DNA of 64,000 nt. Origin: Pseudopithomyces maydicus (Eukaryota > Ascomycota > Dothideomycetes > Pleosporales > Didymosphaeriaceae). Below the pieces are notes generated by a model. The model saw only the letters and a list, made by a program, of their open reading frames with translations, did not search any database and was not told the origin of the DNA. Of the stretch, positions 1 through 11,944 are shown piece after piece. The translations under genes were made by a program, and so were the position numbers. Position 1 is the first letter of the stretch. Each line of letters opens with the position of its first letter. The DNA lies in assembly GCA_026873275.1 (NCBI GenBank), contig JANTUC010000008.1, forward strand, positions 930,001 through 994,000. The letters are read 5' to 3'.

Positions 1-666
1 AGACTTCCTAGAGCTATTGTCTTTTACGTGTGTGACCTTCTCGTCCGCATCTTTCCACGCATTTCGGTAGTCCTTGGCCAGGCCAAGCTGTATACGCACG
101 TCCTGGTTGCCCAGAGAAATATGCAGCGGACATTTAGGGTCGTCGAGCGCTTCGATGAGATTTGCGTGGAAAGCGTGCAGTGCGCGTGGTCGTGTATGAT
201 GCAGTTCAGAGTTTGTGATGTATTTGAGGGCGTTGACGTTGGTACGAGGGGCATTTCCGGAAACATAGACGCCCGTGATTTCGAGAGAGACGGAGATGTA
301 GCGCTCGAGGAGTGTGTAGAATTCAAAAAAGTCAACCTTGAACATGGACTCCGCTTGATTCTGCATCCGTCAGCTCTCTCAATATAAGCAGATCAAGAGG
401 GATATGAATTGGCTTACACTATTCGTAGCGCGAATGAAAGAATACCGCAACTCGGCTCGGTCATCTATATTACTATTCTGACCAGCCTCGGTCCGCAAGA
501 TCTTGATGGCGCGTAGATAGGATACAGCCAGTGATTCCGCCTTCCACTGTAGACGATTAAGTAGCCTTGTCGCTCTCGCCTTATCCTGCTTCAACTTCTC
601 GGCCTTGGATTGCAACAGCGTCTCGAGTGATGTCTTGCGCGCATATCTGGAGTTTGCAAGCGACAT
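1..666 (-). CDS. Unrecognised helical protein, 3' truncated by window edge
   Basis: Two exons read on the minus strand, 666..418 and 360..1, separated by a 57-nt intron (417..361) with a GTAAGC donor and a GCAG acceptor; phase 0 is kept. The start is the ATG at 666; an upstream in-frame GTG is not a credible eukaryotic start. About 200 residues are visible and the frame stays open to the window edge, so the C-terminus is missing. Exon 1 is rich in Lys, Arg, Gln and Leu and looks helical. Exon 2 has an aromatic stretch (FFEFYTLLERY) and then an alternating helical and polar region. I do not recognise the family and assign no function. The clean splice sites and open frame across the junction argue that it is a real gene; the plus-strand ORF over the same bases is its shadow. 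Confidence 0.6.
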
Positions 667-3602
667 GGCGATCACTACCTAGGCGCAAGAGATGTTGCAG
701 TGCTCAGCGAGATTGCTGACCACAAGGCTTAGCCTCCAGCACTAGTTGCTTCAAGGAGTCTCGCGTTACGTTTGACTACGTATGAGGTGGCCAAGCAAAG
801 GCAGTATGCTCACCACCAGTTATGCTTTCCTGGTGCATATCAAAGGCTGGAGTAGACACTCTAGTGCTACCTTAGCGTGCAGGGTGTTTATATGTGTTGG
901 TTGCGCCAGGAAGGGCGCTAGCGGCTCGGCAGTGTGCTGTCTTGGCGTCACATGTGTACAGGGGCTCTGAGGTCGGAGCTCAGGGACATCTGTTTAGCAC
1001 GTTCATGTCTTCCAGGATTATTACGTGTCTGCCATCGACCAACACCTGATTGTTTTTGAGGGGCTCTCGCACGTATACACATGTATCTAGTAAGGGCTGA
1101 TGCGTCCCGGCTATGTACATATGTACATCGAATGTATGTAGGTACACATGCATGTGTACAACAAATACTGCATTTGGACACCGACCCAAATTGGGAACTT
1201 CCTAGGTATCAGAGACGTTGCCCAGAGCCTTTTCATGTGATTAGTGCCATGTTATCATCGCATGGATGGCATCAATACACACCCCTCAAATGAGCGTTTC
1301 TTACATTCTGTTCATTGCCCATTTGCTCAGCAAAAGCTTTTTGACTATTAACACGTATCGACCTAGTTAGGGGACCCATATCGATGGGTTCGCGAGAAAT
1401 CGGATTGAGTATGGTGTAACCTGTAGATTGACCACTTCTTACCAGACATTATATGGATGGGATGGCGATAACTTCATACCGTGTTGCGACCATTGACACG
1501 CCTCGCTCGAAGTTGTCAAAACGTCTTGGCCCGAAGCCGCGCGGAGCACAAGATATGCCTGAGCGGTCGGGTCGTCGATGAGGCCTTGAGAACGGAAAGG
1601 CTGGGCCGGTGAAGTATGTGGGGGTGACATTTCAAAGGAAAAGAAATCGTCGATTGAAGCAAGACTAAATTCACCGTTTTTTTGGATGGGGTGAAAACAA
1701 GATAAAGAAAGACAATGAGTGGATGTCCGGGAGACAGACACTCGACGGTGCTTTTATACGCGGCAGTACTTACATGTAAGCCACAAGACTGTGCTGTCAG
1801 TAGTAAAGTTCTAGATATACCATTTCTTCACTTACATTACTTTATTTTATATTCCCCAAAATAAATCAATTGCAAACACAAATCAGGTCAACTTCTACAC
1901 TTTGCAGAGCGGCAGCTCAACAAATAGACTATCAGTGCTGTAAAGAAGCCTCGTGCAACCTATCAGAGCTCAAGGCCTAACCTGACCGCGCTATTGCTTG
2001 ACTCTGCCCAGTTTTTAACGCTTAATGTCCTTCACGTATACTTAAAAATCGATAATGACCAAATCCGATGCAGCAGTCCTATCAAACGGGGTTTGAGCAG
2101 ACCGTTGTCATTTGCAAATCCTTTATCGAGATGGAGTTTTCCGATAACAAACCAAACATGTGAGAGGCTAGCATGCAATCGGATTTCCGCTTCTTAAGCT
2201 ATTCGAAAACGTACTTGTTCTGTTAGCTATGTATGCCTTTTGCCCTTCTTAATTATGAATACAGCGTCTTCTTGTAGCACGAATAGGTTTTGACTAAAGA
2301 AACCTTAACAGTTCGAAGATAAACTTTGTCATTTAGCTGAAAAGCAGAGCTGGGATCCCATTAATGTGATGATATTAATGCTTTTTTTGTATTTATTGGC
2401 TGGCTGATGTTTAATTGGGCAGTGGTATTGCATCAAGAACTAGCGTTAGGTGCTACATAATTATTGGGTACAAACAGATGCAACTAATTCACAAGGAAGA
2501 GTATGTATCGGATCGTGCCTTGACCGTAGCTAAACAGATGCAACCCATGAAATAACTCACAGCTGGATATCTTCTCGTACGCCACTCTCATAGTACTAAG
2601 CTATGTACGATCGATAGAAAGCCAAGTCTAACGTAATTACGCGTCCTGAGATTGATTTCGGTGTCTGCTCGCTACTCGCATGTCTATCTAGGTATATCTC
2701 AAATGTGCGCCGTCTTGATTCGGGGGTATGCTTGCATTGAGAATTTATCCGCTTTTGCATCCATACCTAATTGCGAAGACCTGGGCACCTGGGCACCTGG
2801 GCACCTGGGCAAAGTAATGGTCATGTGACATGCCTAGGCCCGAGCATGACTCCAGTGAGTATATCAGCAACCATCAACTCTCATGTGCATAAAAATGTAA
2901 ATACGCTTTTTCTTGTCTGTAGAAGTTTCCGTTCCCAAATTATAGTTGAGCGAAGCAGCTGTAGTAGCTACTACCTTACTATTGATTGTCCCCACGAGGA
3001 AGTTCCCCAAAAGGTTACACCTGTGGATCAGTGGATGAGAAGTCCATCAGACTTCCCATATTCAAGTGGATTTCCGCCCCCTAATATTGAGCCACTAAAC
3101 CCCACCAACCAAACGATACAGCAGTCTCGTAAGAGACTTCGGTGCATTGGGAAATGAGAGTGTGTAATATAGGACATCGCTCTGTGCGTGCTTCTGTTTT
3201 TGCTTCCTGTGATTATTCCGAATTTGTCTTAGTGCTGCTCAGCCACGACGTGCCACCTGGTGAACGTAGGTAAGTGGAATGCGACGGCTCGGGGTGGAGT
3301 TCGGAAACCTTTGGTGTCCCATCCATCTCCGCTCGCCAAAAGCCATATCTTTCTTCGTCACCCGCTTTCGCCTTCGCCTTGTTAATCTGGCTTGATTATC
3401 TAATTGTACTATTCCAACTGTCATACACGTCCACACGTCCTCCATTCACTTGCAGCGTGGTAGTCTACTTATATAGGTACAAGGCGATCACGCCCAGTGA
3501 CTTAGCCTAGCCTTGCCGCGACACTACCCGCCCTCTTTCTACAACATTGTTGAGACGTTACCTACTCTATCTTCTCCTTCGCTACCACGGAATCGACGCA
3601 TC
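667..3602. other. Intergenic, no supported gene
   Basis: About 2.9 kb of mixed composition with only short open frames (100-130 codons at most) that lack recognisable motifs or convincing splice structure. It holds two perfect palindromes at 1113-1128 and 1142-1159 and an 8-bp tandem repeat at 2781-2812. I see no tRNA or 5S rRNA. Confidence 0.6.
2781..2812. repeat. 8-bp tandem repeat, four copies
   Basis: The unit CTGGGCAC is repeated head to tail three times followed by CTGGGCAA. It is a small minisatellite in intergenic DNA. Confidence 0.85.
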
Positions 3603-4039
3603 ATGGCATCGCATAACAAATACGTACGTGCTTTAAATACGCGCGGAATGGACATGACTGACCAAACCAGGATTCTCCTGTCGGGGCGCCACCTGCCTAT
3701 CCTCAATCCCCACCCCCAGCCCATCACGACGCTGGCCCAGCACCAGGACCGTATCAACCTCCAGCGCCTTACTACGGCGGCTCACCTGCACCTCCGAACG
3801 ACTACTATGGCGCGTCACCCAACCCGTACGCCCAGGGCCCAGGACCATACGGCCCGCCACCGGGACAGTATGGGCAGCCTGGATACGGCCCGCCGCAACA
3901 AGGCATGTACTACCAGCAAGGACCACCTCCACCAGGAGGCTACTACGACAACCAGAGAAGAGGTGGTGCGTCGGACGGCATATGCGCAGGCTTGTTAGCG
4001 GCACTCGCCTGCTGTTGCTGCTTGGACTGCTTGTTCTAG
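3603..4039 (+). CDS. CYSTM-type small proline-rich protein with cysteine-rich C-terminal membrane module
   Basis: Exon 1 is 3603..3623 (seven codons), then a 47-nt intron (GTACGT...CCAG), then exon 2 3671..4039; the product is 129 residues. The body is rich in Pro, Gly, Tyr and Gln, with repeated PYG, GPY and PPP blocks. The last 20 residues form a hydrophobic helix ending in a CCCCLDC run. This layout, a low-complexity PGYQ tail plus a terminal Cys-rich transmembrane module, is that of the CYSTM family, small tail-anchored plasma-membrane proteins linked to stress tolerance in fungi and plants. A longer overlapping frame ignores the intron and loses the C-terminal module, so I reject it. Membrane placement is inferred from the family. 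Confidence 0.8.
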
Positions 4040-5247
4040 AGGATTGAGAAGGCAAATGGGCGGCGCAATGGTGCATGGGAATTTGAAGCCACAATTGATC
4101 GACCGCATCTACGTTCGCCTGCTGGACAGGTCGATCTGGGCGAACTGGCGGTGCAAGGGCGCAAGGGCGTAATGGCGTTCTCACCGGCATGTTATCACGC
4201 ATCTCTTTTGTGTACTGTTTTAACATTATGTTTACTGGATGCAATCTCGATTTGAGGGATTACTATCATCGATCTCTGCAGTTAAATCCACAAGCATCCC
4301 CATCCAGACTCTCATCTTTTACCGTACTGCAAAATGTTCATTTTACTATCGAAAACAAGTAACCCATCGTTTCATGTTATAATTATAGACTGCAGCCTGG
4401 CTAGATTTGAAGTCATGATGGATGCAGTGATATTCATGACAAACGCAGTAATACAGGGTGACAGCCAACTCATAGCTGCAACCTCTGCACTCATTGTAGA
4501 CAGAGCATGATTGTGTGCACACTGTGCCGGACCAATAAGTCATGATAGACATCAGACCATGAGCACCTGCAGGAATATTGAGACGTCGAAATTTCCAGTA
4601 ATAGCAAACTTGACTCGAGAAGCACTCAGCTTTATTCCCGTAACAAAGGATACAAAGGGATCAAGGCACGGACAATAGAGATGACTCTGTTGGCAATACT
4701 GAGACTGACGGGCAAGGTCAGGTGAAAAGAAAAATCTGCAAAGCGTACAGGTTGTCAAATCACTGACATGGTATCTGCGGATTGGAAATCAGTAGGCATA
4801 AGACACAAACCTTTTGTGTAATATCGAGTCGTTTCGTCGCAGGAATTCGGATTAGGAGTGGGAGGACGAGAAGGACGAAATTCGACGTTCTATGGGAATC
4901 GCTCGAGTAAAGTACACAATGGGGAAATCGCCTGACCGTATCGACCGATCGTCCGACCGTGATTGAACCTTCGACCGAATCGAAACCGATATCGCCGTTC
5001 CGATCGCTATGAAACCATGGTTCCAATTCGAGTGTGACTGCTTCAATATTAATGCCGACTCTTATGTAGTCGCCAAGACCTCCATCGAATGGTAAAAGAA
5101 AGGCCCTAGGCCATTTACTGGAAACCCGACGCCGCCATTATTTTAATCATTCTGAGAAACCGCCCGACCGGCACGGAGAGAAAGAGTGATGGGACAAGCT
5201 CGGTAGACTATGCGCCATCTATGCGGAACGTAGGTAGTGACATACGT
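4040..5247. other. Intergenic, no supported gene
   Basis: About 1.2 kb between the CYSTM gene and the 3' end of the SR-protein gene. Short open frames have no recognisable motifs. The stretch around 4930-5000 is unusually rich in CGA/TCG words. The 3' UTRs of the two convergent flanking genes should fall here. Confidence 0.5.
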
Positions 5248-6286
5248 CTACTCGGCCACATCCAGATCTTCGTGAGCCGCTGGTGGTGGGGATTCATCTG
5301 TATAAGTGATCAGAGAGGGTTGTCGTACAAGACATGGAAGCGCTCACTCTTTCGCTCGTCACCGTTGGTGCCAGCTTCACGGTCACGTTCGCGCTCGCGC
5401 TCGCGATCATCGTCACGCTCGCGAACGTCCTTCATCTCACGATCGCGGTCGCCTTCAGGGCTCCTACTGCGATCACGGTCGCGACGGTCATAATCGCGCT
5501 CACGACGATCATCCTTGCGGGGTGAGTAGTCGCCACCGCGGCTACGGCGAGGAGATCGGCTACGAGGACGGTCGCCTCGAGGAGAACGATCACCACCTCG
5601 ACCACCGCGCTCGCTGCGCTCGCCACGAGGGCGGTCCCTGCCAGAGTCGAAGCGCCAGGAGGCAGAGGGCGGGGTGCGTGCCCACTAGAGATGATCAGGT
5701 GGTGCATTACACAAAAGCGTCTAGTCAACATACCTCAATCTTCAGCAGATCGTCGCGGCCGATTCGTTTGTTGTGCATCTCATGGTACGCGTCATCAGCG
5801 TCCCGACGGCTCTCATACTCAACAAAGGCGAAGCTGTGACAAGATAAGCATGAGGCCAAAGAGCAATGATGACGAGGGGATGGGGGTGATGATGAAACAA
5901 CTTACAGCCTGCTGGAGGCAGAACGCGGTGCGGGGATGTCGCAACGAACGAGACGACCGTAGCTATCGATGAGGTTAGATGGGCTCGCAAGGTTCAGGCG
6001 AGGGCGAAAGGGAGGCAAATGCGGTGGGTGGAGCGAAGGCGATGGAGTGAACAAGGATGGAAGATTCGAGGCAGCAGAGGCAGGGCGAAGATGGAGACGG
6101 TGCAGTTGGGCCAAGCGGGCGGAGGCGATGGAGGCGGCGGCGACGGCGACGGCGACGGTGACGGTGAGAGCGACGGCGAAGGGCGGCGTGTGAGAAGACA
6201 TACCGTTCGAACTCGTAGGCCAGGTCGCGGGCGCGAGTGCCGTGGCCGAAGCCCGTAACGTAGAGCGTGGTACCGCCGCGAGACAT
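5248..6286 (-). CDS. SR-type pre-mRNA splicing factor (single RRM plus RS/RD tail), Srp1-like
   Basis: Five exons on the minus strand: 6286..6204, 5962..5906, 5833..5734, 5684..5348 and 5297..5248; phases match throughout and give 208 residues. Residues 7 to about 80 form one RRM with RNP2 LYVTGF and RNP1 RLFAFVEYE. The tail is a long run of RS, RD and RE dipeptides typical of SR proteins, which bind pre-mRNA and recruit spliceosome parts in nuclear speckles. The last intron is inferred from a GTGAGC donor at 5347 and a TACAG acceptor at 5298; it converts a premature stop into an acidic tail ending DLDVAE. Without that splice the protein would end a few residues earlier, so alternative 3' processing is possible. 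The gene is divergent from NAB2, 898 bp apart. Confidence 0.88.
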
Positions 6287-6551
6287 GTTGGTTGGCGGAT
6301 GCGGCTATGGCACGGTGCGTGGTAGGTGGGCGGGTTGGTAGGCTGGCGGGCAGTTCTCTTGTCGAGAGTGGGTGACAATGGAAGAGAGGCTGGGAAACGC
6401 GAGGGCGAGATTTGAGGCGAGATTTGCGGCCGACGGGCGACGTCAAGCGCTCGAACCAAGCCACTAGTACCGAAATGGCAGTCTCGACCTCTGTTGCACC
6501 TGCACCTATACGGTACGGTGTATGCCTAGAGATGGGCCCCGGGGTGTCTAT

Positions 6552-6598
6552 TTGCACTTGCACCTGCACTTGTACCTGTACTTGCTCTTGCACTTGCA
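6552..6598. repeat. Short tandem repeat of TGCACY/TGTACY hexamers
   Basis: A run of degenerate 6-bp units (TGCACT, TGCACC, TGTACC, TGTACT, TGCTCT) in the divergent promoter region between the SR-protein gene and NAB2. Confidence 0.75.
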
Positions 6599-6676
6599 AT
6601 CACCCTCGGAGGCTGCGGCGTCGTCCTTTGAAGAGAAGCTGAGGCCCTAAGACTATTGTCTGTTTGCCCTGTAACC

Positions 6677-6773
6677 AGTCCAGTGCCCGTCCAGTGCCCG
6701 TCCTGTGCCCCAGTACCCAGTACCCAGTACCCGGTACCCAGTGCGCAGTGCGCAGTGCCTAGTGCGCAGTAGC
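6677..6773. repeat. Imperfect 7- to 8-bp tandem repeats (CCAGTACC / CAGTGCG)
   Basis: Two blocks of short repeats, first CAGTGCCCGTC-like and CCAGTAC units, then CAGTGCG units. It lies upstream of NAB2 and looks like a promoter minisatellite. Confidence 0.75.
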
Positions 6774-7115
6774 CTTTCTTTGCGGCGTCGACAGAAGTCT
6801 GCAGCAAGACGTAATCCATTCATTCACCTCGCAGACGTCGGTGGAAAGCATGCGACACCGGGTCCGAGCTTTGTAAGCTTGGCACAGGCGCAATTCGCGC
6901 CAAAGCTGGCGCCCGGCCTGAGAGAAACAATTGCTTCGCTCTGCCAACCCATCCACCGAGGCTACGCTGCAGTCCTCTGTCTCTGCGCCACCTGCGTCGC
7001 ACCCATCACAGCTTCCCATCGCACGTCTGCGGACCGCCCAAAGCACCCACGCGACCTGATAAAGACGCCCGCTCCCTTTGTCGACTCCCCATTCCTTAAA
7101 GTCCCTGCGCGCCTG

Positions 7116-7168
7116 CGCTTCGACCGCTTCGCCGCTTCGACCGCTTCGACCGCTTCGACCGCTTCGAC
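7116..7168. repeat. 9-bp tandem repeat CGCTTCGAC, about six units
   Basis: Six units, one of them shortened, ending 17 bp before the NAB2 start codon, probably in the 5' UTR. One strand is pyrimidine-rich. Confidence 0.8.
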
Positions 7169-7184
7169 AACTAACCACCTCGAC

Positions 7185-8908
7185 ATGGCCACCGATCTCG
7201 CGGCAGGCACGCCCTTGGCCCAGTCGCTGCAGAACCTCGTCCAGCCTAAGCTCGCCGAGTTTGGCTGGACCACGGGCGGCGACGACACCACCCTATTCGA
7301 CTACATCTTGCTCATGTTATCCAACGGCAAGAACGAAGAGCAAGTTGCCACCGAGCTTTCGAACGACCTCCTCGACGAAGCCGAAGGCGAGAATACAGAC
7401 ACCCACCAATTTGCCCGCTGGCTATTCGAACAGGTGGACCAGCTGCGTGCCAACCCCACTGGTGGCCATGCACAAGTAGCCGACAACCAGATGGAACATG
7501 ACACCCACGATCCTTCTGCGGTTGCACACGACACCGACATGGAGAGTATCACTGAAGGCGCAGACCCATCTTCGGGTACAATGTATGGCACCCATTCCTC
7601 TTGAAACTCTTCGCGCTTGCCCATGGGTGGACAGACAAAAGACTCTGCTTGCAGACTCACCCCATTCCCACGGTCAAGTCCTCATGATCTGAGCCTTTGG
7701 CCATCTGTCGCTGCGCAACCTTTTTCCATTGACAGCGACGTCTTCTAACCACTCCCAGTCCCACCGGTCCCAAAGCTATGCGCAGTGGCCCCAAGCAGAC
7801 ACGCGGCGGCCGTATGATGAATCAGGTGAACAGACAAATGAACCGCAACGACGATCCTCTTCACCGTGTCCGAGCATCTCAAGGCGCAGGTCGCATCAAC
7901 TCGCACTCACGCGAGCCCCCGAAAGGTCCTCGTGGTCAGAACATAAACCGTGGACTCGACGCAATGGCGAATGGGCGAGGCGCTGGCAACGTGAACGTGG
8001 CGCCCAATCTCAACGGTATGGGTATGGGCATGGGCATGGGCATGCCGAACCTGATGCAGCCCATGGGTCAAGGTATGCCTAATGGAGGACTTAATCCCCA
8101 GCAACAGATGGCTCTCATGTCTATGTATGAGCAGCAGGCGCAGATGATGCAACAAATCTTCTCCGGTCAGACTCCGCAACCGTTCGTGAACCCCAACTTC
8201 CAGAAGAAAAAGTCCTTTGCTCCCCGGGGATCTCAGGGCAGCCGACAGAATCTGCCGGCTTCGACTAAATTTACGAAGAAAGAAGGTGAAGATGAGAGCA
8301 TGACAGATGGCCCCGCAGCTGAAGGCGAAAGTATGCATACAGAACCCTCCAGGCAAGGCCCAGATGCATCAACGACCATGTGCCACTTCAACCAGCGCTG
8401 TATGAAGGCCGATTGTCCCTTTGTGCATTCGTCGCCTGCAGCTGCCAAGAGTGCTGTCGTCGATATGAACGAGTCGTGCAGCTTCGGAGCGGCCTGTAAG
8501 AACTACAAATGCGTTGGAAAGCACCCTTCTCCGGCTAAAAAGCAACAATTCCAAGCCGAGCAGGAATGTCAGTTCTTTCCTAATTGCCGCGATCCTGCCA
8601 ACTGTCCGTACAAGCACCCGGTTGAGAAACCTTGCCGCAACGGTGCCGAATGCACCACACCCGAATGCCCTTTCTGGCACTCGTCGGTCGTGTGCAAATT
8701 CAACCCATGCAAGAATCCATCTTGCATCTACAAGCATCCCGCAGAAGGCCAAAAGAAGAAAGGGAGCAATGTTTGGGTTGCTCCGAAGAACGGAGAAGAG
8801 CAAAAGAGAGAGCATGTCAGTGAGCGGAAATTTGTCAATGAGGGCCAAGAGGAGGAACTCATTATTCCAGGGCACAATGAACAGCAGATGGCTGAGGCTG
8901 CGCTCTGA
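7185..8908 (+). CDS. NAB2: Nab2/ZC3H14-type nuclear poly(A)-RNA-binding protein
   Basis: Exon 1 is 7185..7582 and exon 2 is 7759..8908, giving 515 residues. I chose the splice AAT|GTATGG ... CCCAG|TCCC because it yields SSGTIPTGPKAMR, a run typical of fungal Nab2. Residues 1-95 resemble the PWI-like helical N-terminal domain. Next comes an RGG and Met/Gln/Gly-rich linker with repeated GM dipeptides. From about residue 341 to 470 there are five CCCH zinc fingers, four of the form C-x5-C-x4/5-C-x3-H and a fifth C-x4-C-x4-C-x3-H. In this family the fingers bind poly(A), limit tail length and support mRNA export from the nucleus. Yeast Nab2 has seven fingers, so five is a reduced set here. The frame is intact. 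Confidence 0.92.
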
Positions 8909-9343
8909 GCAGGCATGGGCAGGGCACGGAGGGAGTGATACCCGGTGCGGAATGAAATAGATACAGCATCAGTTGCTGTGCAACGAGGAAAACGGCATTT
9001 GTATTATAGCTCGGGATATCAAAGGGCACGGCGTTTGGGCTTGGGCAGCATGACGTGACGTGCATTGATGGGCCGCTGGTGTGGTGTGATTGGTAGAAAC
9101 GATAGTCGTGCTTTTCGGTGGCGAAGACCGCCTTTTTTTCCTGCTAGGCCGCTTTCCTGGATATCTGTTGCTGTGGTGTTAGTCTAATGTGAATCCTATA
9201 GATATTGGCTGGCCATGTCGCGAGATGTGCGCGTCAGTGGGACTAGGCCGCGGGCCGGGGGTTAAATATTCACGTGAGGAAGTACGACCCGCGACCCATG
9301 ATTGATTCCCGCATCTACCCGCACCCAATTCTTACACGCGGCG
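8909..9343. other. Intergenic between NAB2 and HEM14
   Basis: 435 bp holding the NAB2 3' UTR and the HEM14 promoter. A GC-rich stretch near 9246-9262 is followed by TTAAATATT, which could act as a TATA-like element. Nothing else is evident. Confidence 0.4.
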
Positions 9344-11149
9344 ATGCGGCTCCAGAGACATGCTCCAGGCATTGAACCGGCATTGAAGCGTGTTACTTTG
9401 CGTGCAGTCGCCTCGTCGCTATGCAATCGCTGCCGCCGGCACGTGTCGTCGCAAGCATATCCTGAGAAAGTGGCTGTGCTTGGCGGAGGGATATCCGGTC
9501 TTGCGAGCGCCTACTTCGTGGCCAGAGAGTTTCCCAGAGCAAAATCACAGTGCACGAAGCAAACAAAGATGGTGGAGGCTGGATCCAGTCGCGCAGAATC
9601 GATGTACCCGGTGGCGACGTGCTTTTTGAGTATGGGCCGCGTACCTTGAGGCCTGGCAAGGACGCCTTGATCACGGCGCAATTGGTGAGCAAACACAAGC
9701 ATTGATTCGATATCGGTCTGATAAGTGGTAGGTACAAGACCTGAAGCTCACAGACAATGTCATCTTTACTGGCAAAGACTCGCCCGCCGCAAAGAACCGC
9801 TACATCTACTACCCGGACAGACCTCAACGACTCCCCTCCTCAGACGGTGTGGATTTCTGGCAATTGGCCAAACTATGGCAGTCCGGGCTCTTAGCCGGCA
9901 TACCCAACGCAATACTCGAACCATTCCGACCTCAACGACCCTCTACCTTGCACGATGAATCTATAGGCTCCTTCGTGGAGCGTCGATTCGACAAGCGTCT
10001 CGGCGTAAACCTCGCGTCTGCTGTCATGCACGGCATCTATGCTGGCGATATTTGGCAGCTCAGCGCCCGCACCTTGTTGTCCCAGGCGTGGCAGCTAGAA
10101 GAATACGGAGGCAGCATTTACAAAGCCGGGTATCGGCTCCAGCAACAGAATTCGTCGGCTAAAGCGCATATGCTGTTTCATCCGTACGATTTGGACATGT
10201 ATAAGGCGGTGAGGGACGAGGTCAAGTTGGATGAGACATTCCTGGCACATCTTGACCGCAGTGCAATGTTCACGTTCGAGAACGGCATGGCTGAGTTGAC
10301 ACGGGCACTGAAAGGGAATCTTGAACAGAATGGACAGGTCGACTTTAGATTTGGAAGCCGGGTACAGGACTACAAAATCGCCAAGGAGTGCCAACAACAA
10401 GTCGATGTCACTGTTTGTGTCTGTCCCCCACTCAATCGCAGCAACAGACAAAAGCTAACATAAAACAGTCTCAGGGTTCCCCTTCTACGGAGAAGTACGA
10501 TCTCGTGATATCCTCACTACGTAACCCCGATATTACCCCGTTCGTTACTGTCATGACAGTCAACCTCTACTTTCCAACCCCAAACCTACTTCGCCAAAAA
10601 GGTTTTGGCTATCTCATTCCCCAATCTGTCGCCTTCGAGCAGAATCCCGAACGCGCTCTGGGTGTAATTTTCGATTCGGATGCAATCACTGGCCAGGATT
10701 CAGTTGAGGGCACCAAGCTTACCGTCATGCTCGGCGGCCATTACTGGGACGGTTGGCAGCACTATCCCTCCGAAACGGAGGGCTATAACCTCGCCATGTC
10801 GCTTCTTCACAGGCATCTCAAGATTGAGGAAGAGCCTACTCACTACCATGTGAATCTAAGCAAGGACTGCATTCCACAGTATACTGTGGGCTATGAAGAT
10901 CGGCTAAGGATGTATGCGTATCAAGTACGGGATAAGTTCAAGGGGCGGGTGAGAGTGGTAGGTAACCAGGTGGGCGGGGTGGGAGTAAACGATTGTATAA
11001 AAGGTGCTTGGGCAATGGCAAGAGGCTTGAGGGGTGTGGGGTGGAAGGAAAATGGAACTGGTTTGGAAAGAGTGCTAAACGAAAACGCATGGGTCAGCGC
11101 GCCCGCGAACCAGGGACTGGATGATGTGAAGAAAACAGAGGATCGATAG
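9344..11149 (+). CDS. HEM14: Protoporphyrinogen oxidase (heme biosynthesis), with an apparent one-base frameshift in exon 1
   Basis: Exons are 9344..9684, 9732..10412 and 10469..11149. The enzyme oxidises protoporphyrinogen IX to protoporphyrin IX with FAD at the mitochondrial inner membrane. The first 40 residues are basic and Ser-rich, as in a mitochondrial presequence. The FAD Rossmann motif VAVLGGGISGLASAYF lies near residue 42-57, and FEYGPRTLRPG follows. The last exon has the typical GTKLTVMLGGHYW block and a C-terminal GVGVNDCI motif. Between FPRAK and ITVHEAN the frame changes: the run AAAA at 9541-9544 is one base short of the family sequence. No intron fits there. Heme synthesis is essential, so a consensus error is more likely than a null allele. 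I start at the ATG at 9344; the earlier in-frame TTG is not a valid start. Confidence 0.87.
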
Positions 11150-11944
11150 ATGTATCGGTATGTAGTGTAAACGTTACTAAAGACATGTATCAGGCGTTGG
11201 GATTGGAAAAGGTGCAAGATTCAGGACCTACTAGTTTATTATGTGTAGCAAAAGTGCCCAACATGTGATACACTGCATCATTCGCTGTTACACTCACCTT
11301 TTCTATCAAATGTCTGCTGGACAGCTATATTTAAGCTTGATAAAAGTGGTGGTGGTGGTGGTGGAGGTGGTAGTGGGCGAGCAGAGATCTGGAGTCTCGT
11401 GATATAATGACAGCGTCAGGCTTTACAAAGGGGTGGGATGCTCAAGAAAAAGATCCAAAAAATTACATGTCATATATCAGGCTCTATATCAAACCGGTGA
11501 AGGTGACAAGAAATGAGAAAAGCGGAGGGAAACAACGTCCACGGCGTTTTGTTACTAAGCTCGATAGGAATATTTGTCGGAAGTTCAAAGCTGTCATGTA
11601 TGTGCTTTGAATTTACAGACTGTATTCATTCGTCATCTACCACACAATGGCGGTCCATGTTCAATCTACTGGGGTCGTTGCACTTCCCACTCTGTCACAG
11701 TGTTTATTCACACAGTCACACAGTCACCCAGCCACACTCTGTCTCCCCCGCTTTTTCAATTCCATGATAAAATGTGAAATTTACGTTTTCTTTAGGACAC
11801 AAAAAGAATATCAAATAAATATGAATAGACATCAAATATACCTATAGTTCCGATCACGACCTCAGCGCAGTACTCTCCACTTTATTATTTGTTGCTCCAC
11901 CCTATCTCATATCTAGGTACCAACCCCTAAGCACTATTGCAGCC
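11150..11944. other. Intergenic with a GGT microsatellite
   Basis: About 0.8 kb of moderately AT-rich DNA. A GGT-trinucleotide run lies at 11346-11372. Short open frames at 11407-11847 overlap in several phases and carry no motif. Confidence 0.5.

Noticed and set aside
1439..1741. 100-codon minus-strand ORF as a gene
   Set aside because: It lies at chance length for this composition, has no recognisable domain and ends without splice or 3' signals. It cannot be supported from sequence alone.
2771..3157. 128-codon plus-strand ORF as a gene
   Set aside because: Its start lies in the 8-bp tandem repeat, the protein is low in structure and shows no motif.
3513..3998. 161-codon frame over the CYSTM gene
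   Set aside because: It reads through the int­ron and misses the diagnostic Cys-rich C-terminus. The spliced frame is clearly better.
9530..9580. An intron explaining the HEM14 frame change
   Set aside because: No GT...AG pair of plausible length fits between FPRAK and ITVHEAN, and the protein is collinear with the family when one base is added.
11407..11847. Overlapping short ORFs after HEM14
   Set aside because: They overlap one another in all three frames, carry no motif and look like AT-rich intergenic frames.
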